Shown here: in pieces, positions 1-8,226 of the stretch
Numbering within the stretch: position 1 is the first letter of the stretch
Layout: each line of letters opens with the position of its first letter
Origin: Maricaulis sp047308265
GTDB lineage: Bacteria; Pseudomonadota; Alphaproteobacteria; Caulobacterales; Maricaulaceae
DNA: 64,000 nucleotides
Assembly (NCBI RefSeq): GCF_047308265.1
Contig: NZ_JBKQWY010000005.1
Coordinates: 310,001 to 374,000 of the forward strand
Reading direction: 5' to 3'
Made by a program: the position numbers and the translations under genes
Notes under the pieces: generated by a model
Database searches by the model: none
What the model was told of the DNA's origin: nothing
The model's input: only the letters and a program-made list of their open reading frames with translations

Positions 1-490
1 GCGGGGTCAGATTGCGCCGCACCCACACAAAACGGCCACGTGCGGATAGACGCCGGGTTAGCGCCTCCACATCCACATTCGGCAAAACGGTGGCCAGGGC
101 TTCAGCGGTCTCTGCGGCATCCCAGATCTGGCTCGGATCTGCCCACAAGGAGGGCGTCTCAAGCGTCGTTGCGAGAACCTGGCCGGTGCGATCATAAAGA
201 TCCCCACGCGGCCCGGGGCCTTCCGCAATCTGGGCCTGGGCACCACTGCCATCCTCACCGGTGATCGCCAGCTCGACCGCCCGCACCGAGAGAATGCAGA
301 ACGCCACAGCCAGAAAGAAGCCCATTATGCTCAGACGCCGACGCGCCTCCGCGAGGGCCCGACCTTCATCGCTTTCCACCCGCAGCAGGCTGGACACATC
401 AGCGGGCGCCGCCTCAACAACCGGCGGCAGACTTCCTCCGCGTGTCTCGGTCGAGACACGTTTGCGACCGAAGGGCCAAAGCCCCCTCAT
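1..490 (-). CDS. ftsI: Peptidoglycan transpeptidase FtsI (PBP3), N-terminal part, cut by the window edge
   Basis: Septal transpeptidase that cross-links peptidoglycan at the division site. Only the first ~163 codons are in the window. The start ATG (488-490) overlaps the ftsL stop in an ATGA, so the two are translationally coupled. The visible part has a basic cytoplasmic tail of about 50 residues, one membrane anchor near residues 54-72, then the class B PBP pedestal motif RGDLYDRTGQVLATT and further on FVWVRRNLTP, a pattern typical of FtsI just after the anchor. The catalytic SxxK domain lies outside the window. Last gene of the mraZ-rsmH-ftsL-ftsI series here. Confidence 0.93.
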   Translation of the reverse strand, partial: MRGLWPFGRKRVSTETRGGSLPPVVEAAPADVSSLLRVESDEGRALAEARRRLSIMGFFLAVAFCILSVRAVELAITGEDGSGAQAQIAEGPGPRGDLYDRTGQVLATTLETPSLWADPSQIWDAAETAEALATVLPNVDVEALTRRLSARGRFVWVRRNLTP

Positions 491-855
491 TGGGGACCTC
501 CGCCCAGATCGCTGTCTCCTGAATCGCTCACAACCAGGAGACCTCCCGGACGCTCGACCTCGCGCGGCTCCTGGGCATCCATCAGCATGGGCAGATCAGA
601 CAGGGCGACTTCACGGTTCGGGTCGAGCGGCTCGAAACCCAGATACCGACGCGCCAGAGCCCGCAGACGATCGGGCTCTTCCAGATGCGCAATCTCGACA
701 GTCAGAACACTGATCTGGCGGCGTTCTTCGGCGAGCTCTGCCTGCAGATGTTCAAGCCGTTCCTGCGCGCCCTTCGCCTCGGTCTTGGCGAGATAAAGCG
801 CAACAGCCAGCGAAACAGCGACAAGAAACGCGATTGCGTTCAACAGCCGGATCAT
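487..855 (-). CDS. ftsL: Cell division protein FtsL
   Basis: Small bitopic divisome protein that pairs with FtsB and activates FtsWI. The 122 residues show the expected build: one transmembrane helix at about residues 5-22, a periplasmic coiled coil with heptad-like leucines at about 27-60, then a loose Pro/Gly-rich tail (MDAQEPREVERPGG onward). Sequence conservation in FtsL is low, so the call rests mainly on topology and on position between rsmH and ftsI. It overlaps both neighbours by ATGA junctions (852-855 and 487-490). Confidence 0.88.
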   Translation of the reverse strand: MIRLLNAIAFLVAVSLAVALYLAKTEAKGAQERLEHLQAELAEERRQISVLTVEIAHLEEPDRLRALARRYLGFEPLDPNREVALSDLPMLMDAQEPREVERPGGLLVVSDSGDSDLGGGPQ

Positions 856-1847
856 AACGCGGACTCCAGACGTTCCAGACCAATAACATTCCGACTGAGG
901 GCGATACGATCATCCCAGGCCGGAGCGGATGTGCGAACAGCCGCACGAAGTTTTGCAGAGCGGGCGCGTGGATTGAGCTCCAGCTCGTCAGGCGCCGCAC
1001 TGACCGCGCGCCGCGTCACAAGCTCGAATGACGCAGCCGGACCGGCATCTACCCGCGGCGCGTGACGCGACCCGCCGCCTCCTGCTTGACCCGACCGGGA
1101 CCGCAAGAAGCTCTTAACCATGCGGTCTTCCAGTGAATGGAAAGTAACCACGACCAGCCGCCCACCCGGCACCAGAGCGCGCTCGGCCGCCTCCAGCGCA
1201 CGCGCCAGTTCGCCCAGCTCGTCATTGATAAAAATGCGCAAAGCCTGAAAGACCCGCGTGGCAGGATGAATAGCTGAATGTTTTCCACCGATTGCGCGCT
1301 GAACAACCTCTGCAAGGCGATCTGTCGTGGTAATCGGCGCCTCGCCCCGCGCGTCAATGATGAACTTGGCCGCACGGCGCGAACGACGCTCCTCACCGTA
1401 CACATAAAATATATCTGCCAATTCCTGCTCGCTGAGCAGGTTCACCGCATCGGCCGCCGTGGGACCATCGACGGACATGCGCATATCGAGCGGCCCGGAC
1501 TTTTGGAATGAGAAGCCGCGCTCAGCCTGGTCGATCTGCATGGAGGAAACACCGATATCGAGCACAAAACCGTCGAGCGTCGCTTCACCGAGATCCTGCA
1601 ACACGGTTTCCACTTGCGAGAACGTGCCTGCGGCAAAACGAAAACGCCCGGAAAACTCAGCTTCCAGCGCTTGCCCGGCGGACAGGGCATTGGGATCGCG
1701 GTCAATCCCGATCACCCGACACGGGGCGGCCGTCAGCAAGCCGCGCGTATAACCGCCCGCCCCGAATGTCCCGTCGACATACAGGCCATCGGGTTTGGGG
1801 GCCAAACCTTCAATCACTTCGCGCAGCAGAACCGGGACGTGGCTCAT
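852..1847 (-). CDS. rsmH: 16S rRNA (cytosine1402-N4)-methyltransferase RsmH
   Basis: SAM-dependent enzyme (MraW) methylating N4 of C1402 in the ribosomal decoding site. The 331-residue protein begins MSHVPVLLREVIEGL, the family's standard N-terminus, and carries the SAM-binding VDGTFGAGGYTRGLL, then LDIGVSSMQIDQAERGFSF and VTFHSLEDRMVK. I chose the ATG at 1847 over an upstream in-frame start at 1949 because homologues begin here, a GGAGG sits at the right distance (1854-1858), and this ATG overlaps the mraZ stop as ATGA. Second gene of the division operon. Confidence 0.96.
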   Translation of the reverse strand: MSHVPVLLREVIEGLAPKPDGLYVDGTFGAGGYTRGLLTAAPCRVIGIDRDPNALSAGQALEAEFSGRFRFAAGTFSQVETVLQDLGEATLDGFVLDIGVSSMQIDQAERGFSFQKSGPLDMRMSVDGPTAADAVNLLSEQELADIFYVYGEERRSRRAAKFIIDARGEAPITTTDRLAEVVQRAIGGKHSAIHPATRVFQALRIFINDELGELARALEAAERALVPGGRLVVVTFHSLEDRMVKSFLRSRSGQAGGGGSRHAPRVDAGPAASFELVTRRAVSAAPDELELNPRARSAKLRAAVRTSAPAWDDRIALSRNVIGLERLESAL

Positions 1848-2305
1848 GACAGGCCTCCCGGGCGCGGCGTCAGACGCAGCGAGCGTTTGTTCTCGCGCGC
1901 GAACTGTCGGGCCTCGGCTTGATGTGCTTCGTATTGCTCCGGCGACCAAATCTCGAAGCGGGAGCCCAGACCGACAAAGGTCGCCTTTCCCTCAAGCCCC
2001 GCATGATCCGCTAATTCCTTGGGAAGCGTTACACGGCCATTGGAGTCAAAGGAGAGCGGTCGTGCTGCACCGAAGATCGCACGCTCAAAGGCGATGCGCG
2101 CCTCGTCATAGGGATCCATTTCCTCGATCAGCGCCTGGTAGCGCTCGAGCAAGGCCTGGCCACCCCCTTCCAGAAAGGGACCGTCAAATGACGGCCAGAC
2201 GACAATTCCGTCAAAGGGGCTGGCCTTCACCACCGCGCGAAAATCCGCAGGAACGGAAACCCGCCCCTTCGCATCGACGCCATTTGTGGTGGTTGACAGA
2301 AACAC
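1844..2305 (-). CDS. mraZ: Transcriptional regulator MraZ
   Basis: DNA-binding regulator of the division/cell-wall cluster, with two SpoVT-AbrB-type swapped-hairpin domains that assemble into rings. The first repeat (FLSTTTNGVDAKGRVSVPADFR) and the second (FDSNGRVTLPKELADHAGL) are both visible. An ATG at 2353 would add 16 residues, but I prefer the GTG at 2305: it gives the family's usual N-terminus, has GGGGAG nine bases upstream, and leaves the TGGGA repeats and palindrome at 2342-2377 outside the coding region. The ATG at 2353 has no visible ribosome site. Product 153 residues. Confidence 0.92.
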   Translation of the reverse strand: MFLSTTTNGVDAKGRVSVPADFRAVVKASPFDGIVVWPSFDGPFLEGGGQALLERYQALIEEMDPYDEARIAFERAIFGAARPLSFDSNGRVTLPKELADHAGLEGKATFVGLGSRFEIWSPEQYEAHQAEARQFARENKRSLRLTPRPGGLS

Positions 2306-2341
2306 GCGCCCAAACTCCCCGGCCTTAACATCGTGATCACG

Positions 2342-2377
2342 ATGGTTAACCATGGGATAACATGGGACACTATGGGA
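2342..2377 (-). promoter_or_regulatory. Candidate MraZ box beside a CtrA-like palindrome, upstream of mraZ
   Basis: Three copies of TGGGA begin at 2353, 2363 and 2373, exactly 10 bp apart (5-base units with 5-base spacers). This is the arrangement reported for E. coli MraZ sites. Here the TGGGA copies read on the strand opposite to mraZ. Directly abutting is the perfect 12-bp palindrome ATGGTTAACCAT (2342-2353), which holds the CtrA half-site TTAACCAT on both strands. The block lies about 40-70 bases upstream of the GTG start. Repeat geometry is seen; regulator assignment is inference from known motifs. Confidence 0.6.
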
Positions 2378-2530
2378 AACAACGACGAAACGCGCCGAAC
2401 GGCGTGATTTCTTGCCTCCGGACAGTCCAGATCGACCCTCCCAAGCATTGATCCCCGGAACACAAGTAGAACATTAAGTTAATTTCCACAGGCCGTGGAG
2501 AACCGTCGCGGTAATGACGTGGAGGTTAAT

Positions 2531-2913
<383 letters not shown>

Positions 2914-2918
2914 CGCCC

Positions 2919-2947
2919 TGATTGCGCTCCGAACTGCCAAACGTCAA
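2919..2947 (-). promoter_or_regulatory. Possible rnpB promoter
   Basis: TTGACG (2942-2947 on the minus strand) is followed after 17 bases by CAATCA (2919-2924), placing a start about 7 bases later at the expected 5' end of the RNA. The -35 is good; the -10 is poor. Confidence 0.35.
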
Positions 2948-3263
2948 GAAACGACCTCAGAGCACGAATAATTGCATCATACAACTTGTTCTTAAGCGCA
3001 ACTTTTTGTGAATTTTTTTATTCCACCCCAGGTAGAGTCGCGCAGAAATAGCGCAGCCTCGCTCATTACAGAGCAATTACAAGACCAATACGCGATATTG
3101 GATACAATAATATTCCCCTAATTAACTTGGGGTGCCACCGCTTAGATGAAATTCGCTAATAGATTGATTTAATATGATTTAATTGATAACTCAAAATCAA
3201 TACCAAGCAATACCCCTCAGTCCGATTTTGCCCGATTCACCGAAGCGATTCACATTTGTGTCA

Positions 3264-3320
3264 TTGACTCTCACTTTCTCGTAATCTTTGATGACGATCG
3301 ATCACTTTTCGAGGTGATCG
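3264..3320 (+). promoter_or_regulatory. Candidate promoter and operator of the TonB-dependent receptor gene
   Basis: TTGACT (3264-3269), 17 bases, then TTTGAT (3287-3292; four of six matches to TATAAT). Immediately after, where transcription would begin, CGATCAC (3299-3305) and GTGATCG (3314-3320) form a perfect 7-bp inverted repeat with an 8-base centre, followed by TTTT. The repeat could be an operator or a short attenuator-like hairpin; the sequence does not decide. It would give a ~170-base leader before the ATG. Confidence 0.4.
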
Positions 3321-3471
3321 TTTTCGGGGGAGCACACGTTTTACGTTTAGCGTTTTTGCAAATTTTGCGATGCAACTAAGTGTCATTCGTATTGCGTAGG
3401 CGCGGCCGACTTCGGTAGCTGCGTCCTGTTCCCGTTTGCCAGATTTGGGCCATGCCCACTCGGAGGGATGA

Positions 3472-6453
3472 ATGAAAATCTTGAAACAAGCGATGTTGGG
3501 GACATCTGCTTCAGTCGGATTAGCCTTGGCGACCGCGGCATTGTCCGCGACTGCCCTGACGCCGGCTGCGTTTGCCCAGTCCTACACAACCGGTGCTGTC
3601 ACAGGTAGCGTGTCGGACCAAATGGGTCAGCCTCTCGCTGGCGCCACCGTGACGGTCGTCTCGACTGCCCGGGGCACCACGCGGAGCATTGTGACCGGTG
3701 CAGACGGTGAATTTGTTATGGGCCGTCTGCCCTTGGGTGAGTTCACCATCACGGTGGAAAGCCCCGGATTCCAGACGATCAGCGATGACAGTCTTGTCGT
3801 CCGTGTCGGCACAACTGCCGAAGTCAATTTCGTCATGGAGAGCGGTGAAACAACTGAAGTCATCACCGTGACCGGTTCTGCCATCCAGTCGAACGTCTTT
3901 GCCGTGGGTGAGACGGGTCTGACGATCGATGTGGATGAAATTTTCGAACAAGTTCCGGTCGGGCGGGACATCACCTCTTTGACGCTTCTGGCACCGGGCA
4001 CGACCCGCGCCGACTCCGCCTTTGGCGGCACGTCGATTGCTGGCTCGTCTGCAGGTGAGAATGTTTTCTACATCAATGGTCTGAACGTCACCAACTTCCG
4101 GAACTTCGTGGGTGCATCCACGATCCCGTTCGAATTCTATGAAACGGTCGAAGTTAAAACCGGTGGCTACCAGGCTGAATTCGGTCGCTCCACCGGCGGT
4201 GTGATCAATGCCGTGACCCGGTCCGGTTCCAACGAGCTGGAATACGGGTTTAACATCTTTTACGCACCCGACGAACTGCGTGACGATGTGCCCGATACCA
4301 CCACATCCGCAAACTATCTGGACCAGAGCACGTCCACGGATATGGATTTCTACGTCTCTGGCCCGCTCGTGAATGACCGGGTGTTCTTCTACGGTCTCTA
4401 CAGCCCGCGCTTCCGCGAAACCGTCAATGTCGGAAGCCAGTCCGAGCGCATGTCCGTCTATCGCGACGACAGCCCGTTCTGGGGTGTGCAGCTCGACGCC
4501 AACCTGTTCGAAGGGCACACGCTGGCCTTCACAGCGTTCTCTGACAAGCGTGAAGGTGTCACCACCACATATGATGTCACGTTCGACGAAGACGGCGGTA
4601 TCGCATCACAATTCAACCCGCGTGAAGCCACGAGCTATCGCGGTGGTGATGTCTACATCCTGAACTACACCGGTGCGCTGACCGACTGGTTGACGATGTC
4701 TGTCACAGCCGGTTCTCAGAGCTTCGACCAGACCTCGCTGAGTTCGGCCGACGAATTGCCGGCGGTGTACAACTATACCACGGGTGTTGGCTTCACACCT
4801 GTGGGCGACTGGGCGAGCTTCAGCATTCAGGAAGGCTCTGACCAGCGCGAACTGATCCGGGTCGACTTCGACACCAATTTCAGCTTCTTCGGCGATCACT
4901 CCGTCCGCTTCGGTGTTGACCGTGAAGACCTGACCGCCAGCGCCTTCACCATCAACTCGGGTGGTGCCTACTACCTCTATGCGGACGCTCCATACTGTGA
5001 AAACGCTGGTGGTCCTACTGGAGAAGCCTGTGTTCGCTGGCGTGACTACAGCTCGGGCGGCGATTTCAATACGATCCAGACCGCGTTCTACATTCAGGAC
5101 GCCTGGCAGGTCACCGACCAGCTCACCCTGAACCTGGGTCTGCGTCGTGAGACGTTCGACAACCGCAACGCCGAAGGTGAAACCTTCGTCGAGATTGCCG
5201 ATCAGCTCGCACCTCGCATCGCCGCGTCCTATGACGTCTTTGGTGATGGTGAACTGGAAGTCTACGGTTCCTGGGGCCGCTACCACCTCCCGGTGGCGAC
5301 CAACACCAATATCCGTATGGCTGGCGCTGAGACCTATATTCACCGCTACTACGAGTATGATGGTCGCAGCGACACGTATGTCCCCAACACCGTGGGTGAA
5401 CCCTGGCGGACCTCCGTCCTTGGCGACGGAACCGTACCGGACACCCGCTCCCTGATCGGTACCGATCTGGACCCGATGTATTCCGACGAACTCATCCTGG
5501 GTACGCGCTGGAATCGCTGGGACAACTGGGATCTGGGCATCTCCTTCACCTATCGTGAACTGGCATCCACGCTCGAAGATGTGGCCATCGATGCGGCGGT
5601 TATCGCCTATTGTGAAGCCAACAACATCACGACCGGTGACGGCACCCCGTGTGCAGACGAATGGACCGGGTTCCACCAGTACGTGCTGACGAATCCGGGT
5701 CAGGATCTGACCACTTTCCTGCCGGAACTCGGTGAGAATGGTGAGTTTGTCACCCTGGCTGCCGAGGATCTGGGTTATCCGGAAGTCGAGCGGACCTATA
5801 CGGCCCTCGACATCAATGTCGCTCACTGGGGCGATAACTACCGGATCAATGGTTCCTGGACGATCTCTGAATCGCAAGGCAACTATGAGGGATCGGTGAA
5901 GTCGGACAACGGTCAGGACGATGCCGGCATCACGCAGGACTTTGACCAGCCGGGTCTGGTTGACGGTTCTGACGGTCTGCTGCCGAACCACCGGGCTCAC
6001 CGGATCAAGGTTTGGGGTTCCTACAATGTCACCGACGAATTCATCATCGGTGCGAACCTCCAGGTGACGTCTCCGCGTAAATTCGGTTGTATCGGTTACC
6101 ACCCCACCGACGCGTTCGCCTATGAATACGGCGCGTCGTCTTGGTACTGTGGTGGCGAGCTGACCGAGCGCGGTTCCGTGATGGAAACCGACTGGATCAC
6201 CAATCTGGACATGAGCTTCGTCTATTCGCCGACTGACCTGCCCTACCCGGGCACGCCGACCTTCCGTATGGACGTGTTCAACGTTCTGGGTGCGGACGGC
6301 GCAACCGATCTCTACGAGACCGGTGACAGCTCCGCTCCGGCTCCGGGCGCCAATTACGACGCCAATGACGTTGTCGCCGACCCGCGCTTTGGTGAAGAGA
6401 TTGGCTTCCAGTCTCCACGCTATGTGCGCTTCGGCGTGTCCTGGGACTTCTAA
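3472..6453 (+). CDS. TonB-dependent receptor, Oar-like, with N-terminal carboxypeptidase-regulatory-like domain
   Basis: Outer-membrane active transporter of unknown substrate. The 993-residue protein starts with a signal peptide (cleavage near AAFAQS, residue ~36), then an Ig-like carboxypeptidase-regulatory domain at ~40-120 (GAVTGSVSDQMGQPLAGATV onward), a plug at ~130-260 (QVPVGRDITSLTLLAPGTT, VKTGGYQAEFGRSTGGVINAVTRSG), and a long beta-barrel ending in aromatic YVRFGVSWDF. This is the Oar/SusC-like layout rather than a siderophore receptor. GGAGGG (3462-3467) precedes the ATG. It stands alone, with its own long control region and a strong terminator, so it is probably regulated as a single gene. 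No neighbouring TonB/ExbBD or enzyme points to the ligand. Confidence 0.9.
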   Translation: MKILKQAMLGTSASVGLALATAALSATALTPAAFAQSYTTGAVTGSVSDQMGQPLAGATVTVVSTARGTTRSIVTGADGEFVMGRLPLGEFTITVESPGFQTISDDSLVVRVGTTAEVNFVMESGETTEVITVTGSAIQSNVFAVGETGLTIDVDEIFEQVPVGRDITSLTLLAPGTTRADSAFGGTSIAGSSAGENVFYINGLNVTNFRNFVGASTIPFEFYETVEVKTGGYQAEFGRSTGGVINAVTRSGSNELEYGFNIFYAPDELRDDVPDTTTSANYLDQSTSTDMDFYVSGPLVNDRVFFYGLYSPRFRETVNVGSQSERMSVYRDDSPFWGVQLDANLFEGHTLAFTAFSDKREGVTTTYDVTFDEDGGIASQFNPREATSYRGGDVYILNYTGALTDWLTMSVTAGSQSFDQTSLSSADELPAVYNYTTGVGFTPVGDWASFSIQEGSDQRELIRVDFDTNFSFFGDHSVRFGVDREDLTASAFTINSGGAYYLYADAPYCENAGGPTGEACVRWRDYSSGGDFNTIQTAFYIQDAWQVTDQLTLNLGLRRETFDNRNAEGETFVEIADQLAPRIAASYDVFGDGELEVYGSWGRYHLPVATNTNIRMAGAETYIHRYYEYDGRSDTYVPNTVGEPWRTSVLGDGTVPDTRSLIGTDLDPMYSDELILGTRWNRWDNWDLGISFTYRELASTLEDVAIDAAVIAYCEANNITTGDGTPCADEWTGFHQYVLTNPGQDLTTFLPELGENGEFVTLAAEDLGYPEVERTYTALDINVAHWGDNYRINGSWTISESQGNYEGSVKSDNGQDDAGITQDFDQPGLVDGSDGLLPNHRAHRIKVWGSYNVTDEFIIGANLQVTSPRKFGCIGYHPTDAFAYEYGASSWYCGGELTERGSVMETDWITNLDMSFVYSPTDLPYPGTPTFRMDVFNVLGADGATDLYETGDSSAPAPGANYDANDVVADPRFGEEIGFQSPRYVRFGVSWDF

Positions 6454-6488
6454 TTCCCAAGACACCCTTCGAGAGTACCCGACCTTGA

Positions 6489-6520
6489 GGGCGGGAGCTG
6501 CGGCTCCCGCCCTTTTTCTT
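6489..6520 (+). terminator. Rho-independent terminator of the TonB receptor gene
   Basis: Perfect 10-bp stem GGGCGGGAGC (6489-6498) / GCTCCCGCCC (6503-6512), tetraloop TGCG, then TTTTTCTT. It begins 35 bases after the stop codon. Confidence 0.93.
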
Positions 6521-6563
6521 TCTTCAGAAGTGTGGAACCGGGCCCTTTGCCCATACAGCCAAT

Positions 6564-7250
6564 CTAGTGAGCGAAAAGCGACAGGCAGCGCCGTGTCTCG
6601 GCATCAAGCTCGCCGGACACCCGTTCGGGCAGCCAGCGGCGTTGAAATGCCTTCACACACGCGGAGAGTTTGGCCTGCGGATCATATCCGAGTGAGGTCA
6701 GAACGCTCCGCACATCAAACGTTTCCGCCCCACGGCCCTTGGGCAAGGCACGCGCCGCACCCGCCCGGGCCAGCCGCTCCCAGGGAAAATGCTCTCCCGG
6801 ATCATCCTTGCGTTCAGGGGCGATATCGCTGTGTCCGATCACCCGTTCGACCCCGATCCCATGCCGTCCCATAAGGTCACGCACGAGGGCGATCACGGCT
6901 TCGATCTGGGTATCGGGATAAGGCGGAAGACCAAAATCATGCCCGCCATTGACGATCTCAATGCCGATCGAGGCAGAATTTATGTCACGCTCGGCGTGCC
7001 AATACCCCAAACCTGCATGCCAGGCCCGTTTGCGCTCATCGACCATCTGGATCACGTCACCGGCTTCCAGCACCACATAATGGGCCGACACCTGGGCCTC
7101 GCGATCACACAGGCGTTCAAGGGCCACTTCGGCGTTTTCCATGCCGGTATAGTGAAGAATGATCGTATCCAGCGGGGTGCGCCGATCGTTGAAATTGGCA
7201 GATCTTACCCATCGCGAAACGAGCGAGCTGGACAGCGGAGCCTCGCTCAC
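6564..7250 (-). CDS. N-acetylmuramoyl-L-alanine amidase, AmpD/AmiD type
   Basis: Zinc amidase cleaving the MurNAc-L-Ala bond of peptidoglycan or recycled anhydro-muropeptides. The 228 residues contain an Amidase_2 domain: zinc ligands His33 (IILHYT), His140 (VIGHSDIAPERKDDPG) and Asp150, with Lys148 in the catalytic position. A small C-terminal peptidoglycan-binding-like helical domain follows at ~175-228 (SVLTSLGYDP...FQRRWLPE). No signal peptide is evident, which favours a cytosolic recycling role. It starts with GTG at 7250, overlapping the stop of the transporter upstream (GTGA), so the two are co-translated. An amidase between djlA and rnpB/mraZ is a recurring alphaproteobacterial order, here opened up by insertions. 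Confidence 0.9.
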   Translation of the reverse strand: MSEAPLSSSLVSRWVRSANFNDRRTPLDTIILHYTGMENAEVALERLCDREAQVSAHYVVLEAGDVIQMVDERKRAWHAGLGYWHAERDINSASIGIEIVNGGHDFGLPPYPDTQIEAVIALVRDLMGRHGIGVERVIGHSDIAPERKDDPGEHFPWERLARAGAARALPKGRGAETFDVRSVLTSLGYDPQAKLSACVKAFQRRWLPERVSGELDAETRRCLSLFAH

Positions 7251-8161
7251 AGGCTCTTCTCCCGCGCCAACCCCGCATTCGGTAGTTTCCGGTTTTGCCG
7301 CAGAGCGATCACACCCACCCCGCCCAGTGTCAGCACGGTGCCTGCGATCAACCGCCAGCCGATCGGATCGCCAGTGATCAAGATACCCGACAGCACACCG
7401 ACCAGCGGGGCCATCAGCGTCAGCGGCGCAATGAGATTGGCTTCATAGCGCTGGAGCAGGCTGTAGAACACGCCATGACCAAAGATATTCACCAGCACAA
7501 CGGTGAAGATAAGCGCCACCAGGAAGGGCCATCCCCCCGCCAGGGTCTGCTCGATCTGCGCACTCTCGGTCAGCAGCGACAACACCAGCAAGGGTGGCCA
7601 CGACATGACGCCGATCCAGGCCTGCATACGTATGGAATCCAGGGGAACCCGCTTGACCAGGATCATACCCATCGCCCCCGCGAAGGCGGCACCCAGCCCG
7701 AAGACCAGCCCCAGCGACAGGTCCAGCTCAGCCGGATTGGCCACTACAAGAGCGACCCCGGCAAACGCAACGACCATGCCGGTGATACGCGGAACCCCCA
7801 CCGTCTCTTTCAACATCAGGACAGACAGAATTGTGGCGAAGGGGACACCGGTCTGCAGGATGATTGCCATGGTGGACGGGGTCGCCCACTGAAGCCCAAT
7901 GAAAATCAGGGCGTACTGCACCGCTCCCATACACATCGCGAGGCCAAACAGGGTTTTGAGGTCCTGTGGCCGGGGCCTTAGCCAGGGCAGAAGGAAGGCA
8001 CTGAGCAGGGCGAACCGCAAAAAGGCGAAAAAAATCGGCGGCGCGCCCTCAAAACCGGGCACCCAGCCCGGGGCGCCCGTGACAGAGAATTTCGCGACGA
8101 CGAAGTTAAGGCCCCAGACGAGACAGACCGCCATCAGGGCGAGCAGGTCCTTGATACGCAT
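7247..8161 (-). CDS. EamA/DMT-family transporter
   Basis: Inner-membrane carrier of the drug/metabolite transporter superfamily, probably exporting amino acids or small metabolites; substrate unknown. The 304-residue protein is almost entirely hydrophobic, with about ten membrane spans in two EamA repeats (residues ~5-140 and ~150-285). The first opens LLALMAVCLVWGLNFVVAKFS and the repeats have the usual closing pattern of PLVGVLSGILITGDPIGW. Its stop overlaps the start of the amidase gene downstream, so the two share a transcript; the functional link between them is unclear. Confidence 0.88.
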   Translation of the reverse strand: MRIKDLLALMAVCLVWGLNFVVAKFSVTGAPGWVPGFEGAPPIFFAFLRFALLSAFLLPWLRPRPQDLKTLFGLAMCMGAVQYALIFIGLQWATPSTMAIILQTGVPFATILSVLMLKETVGVPRITGMVVAFAGVALVVANPAELDLSLGLVFGLGAAFAGAMGMILVKRVPLDSIRMQAWIGVMSWPPLLVLSLLTESAQIEQTLAGGWPFLVALIFTVVLVNIFGHGVFYSLLQRYEANLIAPLTLMAPLVGVLSGILITGDPIGWRLIAGTVLTLGGVGVIALRQNRKLPNAGLAREKSL

Positions 8162-8226
8162 GGACGAAGTGATGAGCCTGTTTTACCGGTGCGGCAAGCA
8201 AATAGTCCGAATTCAAGAATCCGCCG

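Larger units (their letters stand above)
2914..3471. other. AT-rich intergenic control region between rnpB and the TonB receptor gene
   Basis: About 550 bases without a credible gene, clearly richer in A+T than its surroundings. It holds two short tandem direct repeats with 10-bp period: TGATTTAAT at 3165 and 3175, and CAATACC at 3198 and 3208. Further down come a promoter-like pair (3264-3292) and an inverted repeat (3299-3320). The first repeat pair also reads TTAA-N6-TTAA, one base short of the CtrA consensus spacing. One-helical-turn phasing suggests regulator sites, but none is identified. Confidence 0.5.

Noticed and set aside
3165..3183. CtrA box in the TonB receptor upstream region
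   Set aside because: TTAA-N6-TTAA, one base shorter than the consensus N7 spacing; kept only as a direct repeat.
4606..6465. 619-codon frame on the minus strand inside the TonB receptor gene
   Set aside because: Antisense shadow of a well-supported gene; no homology-like motifs, no ribosome site.
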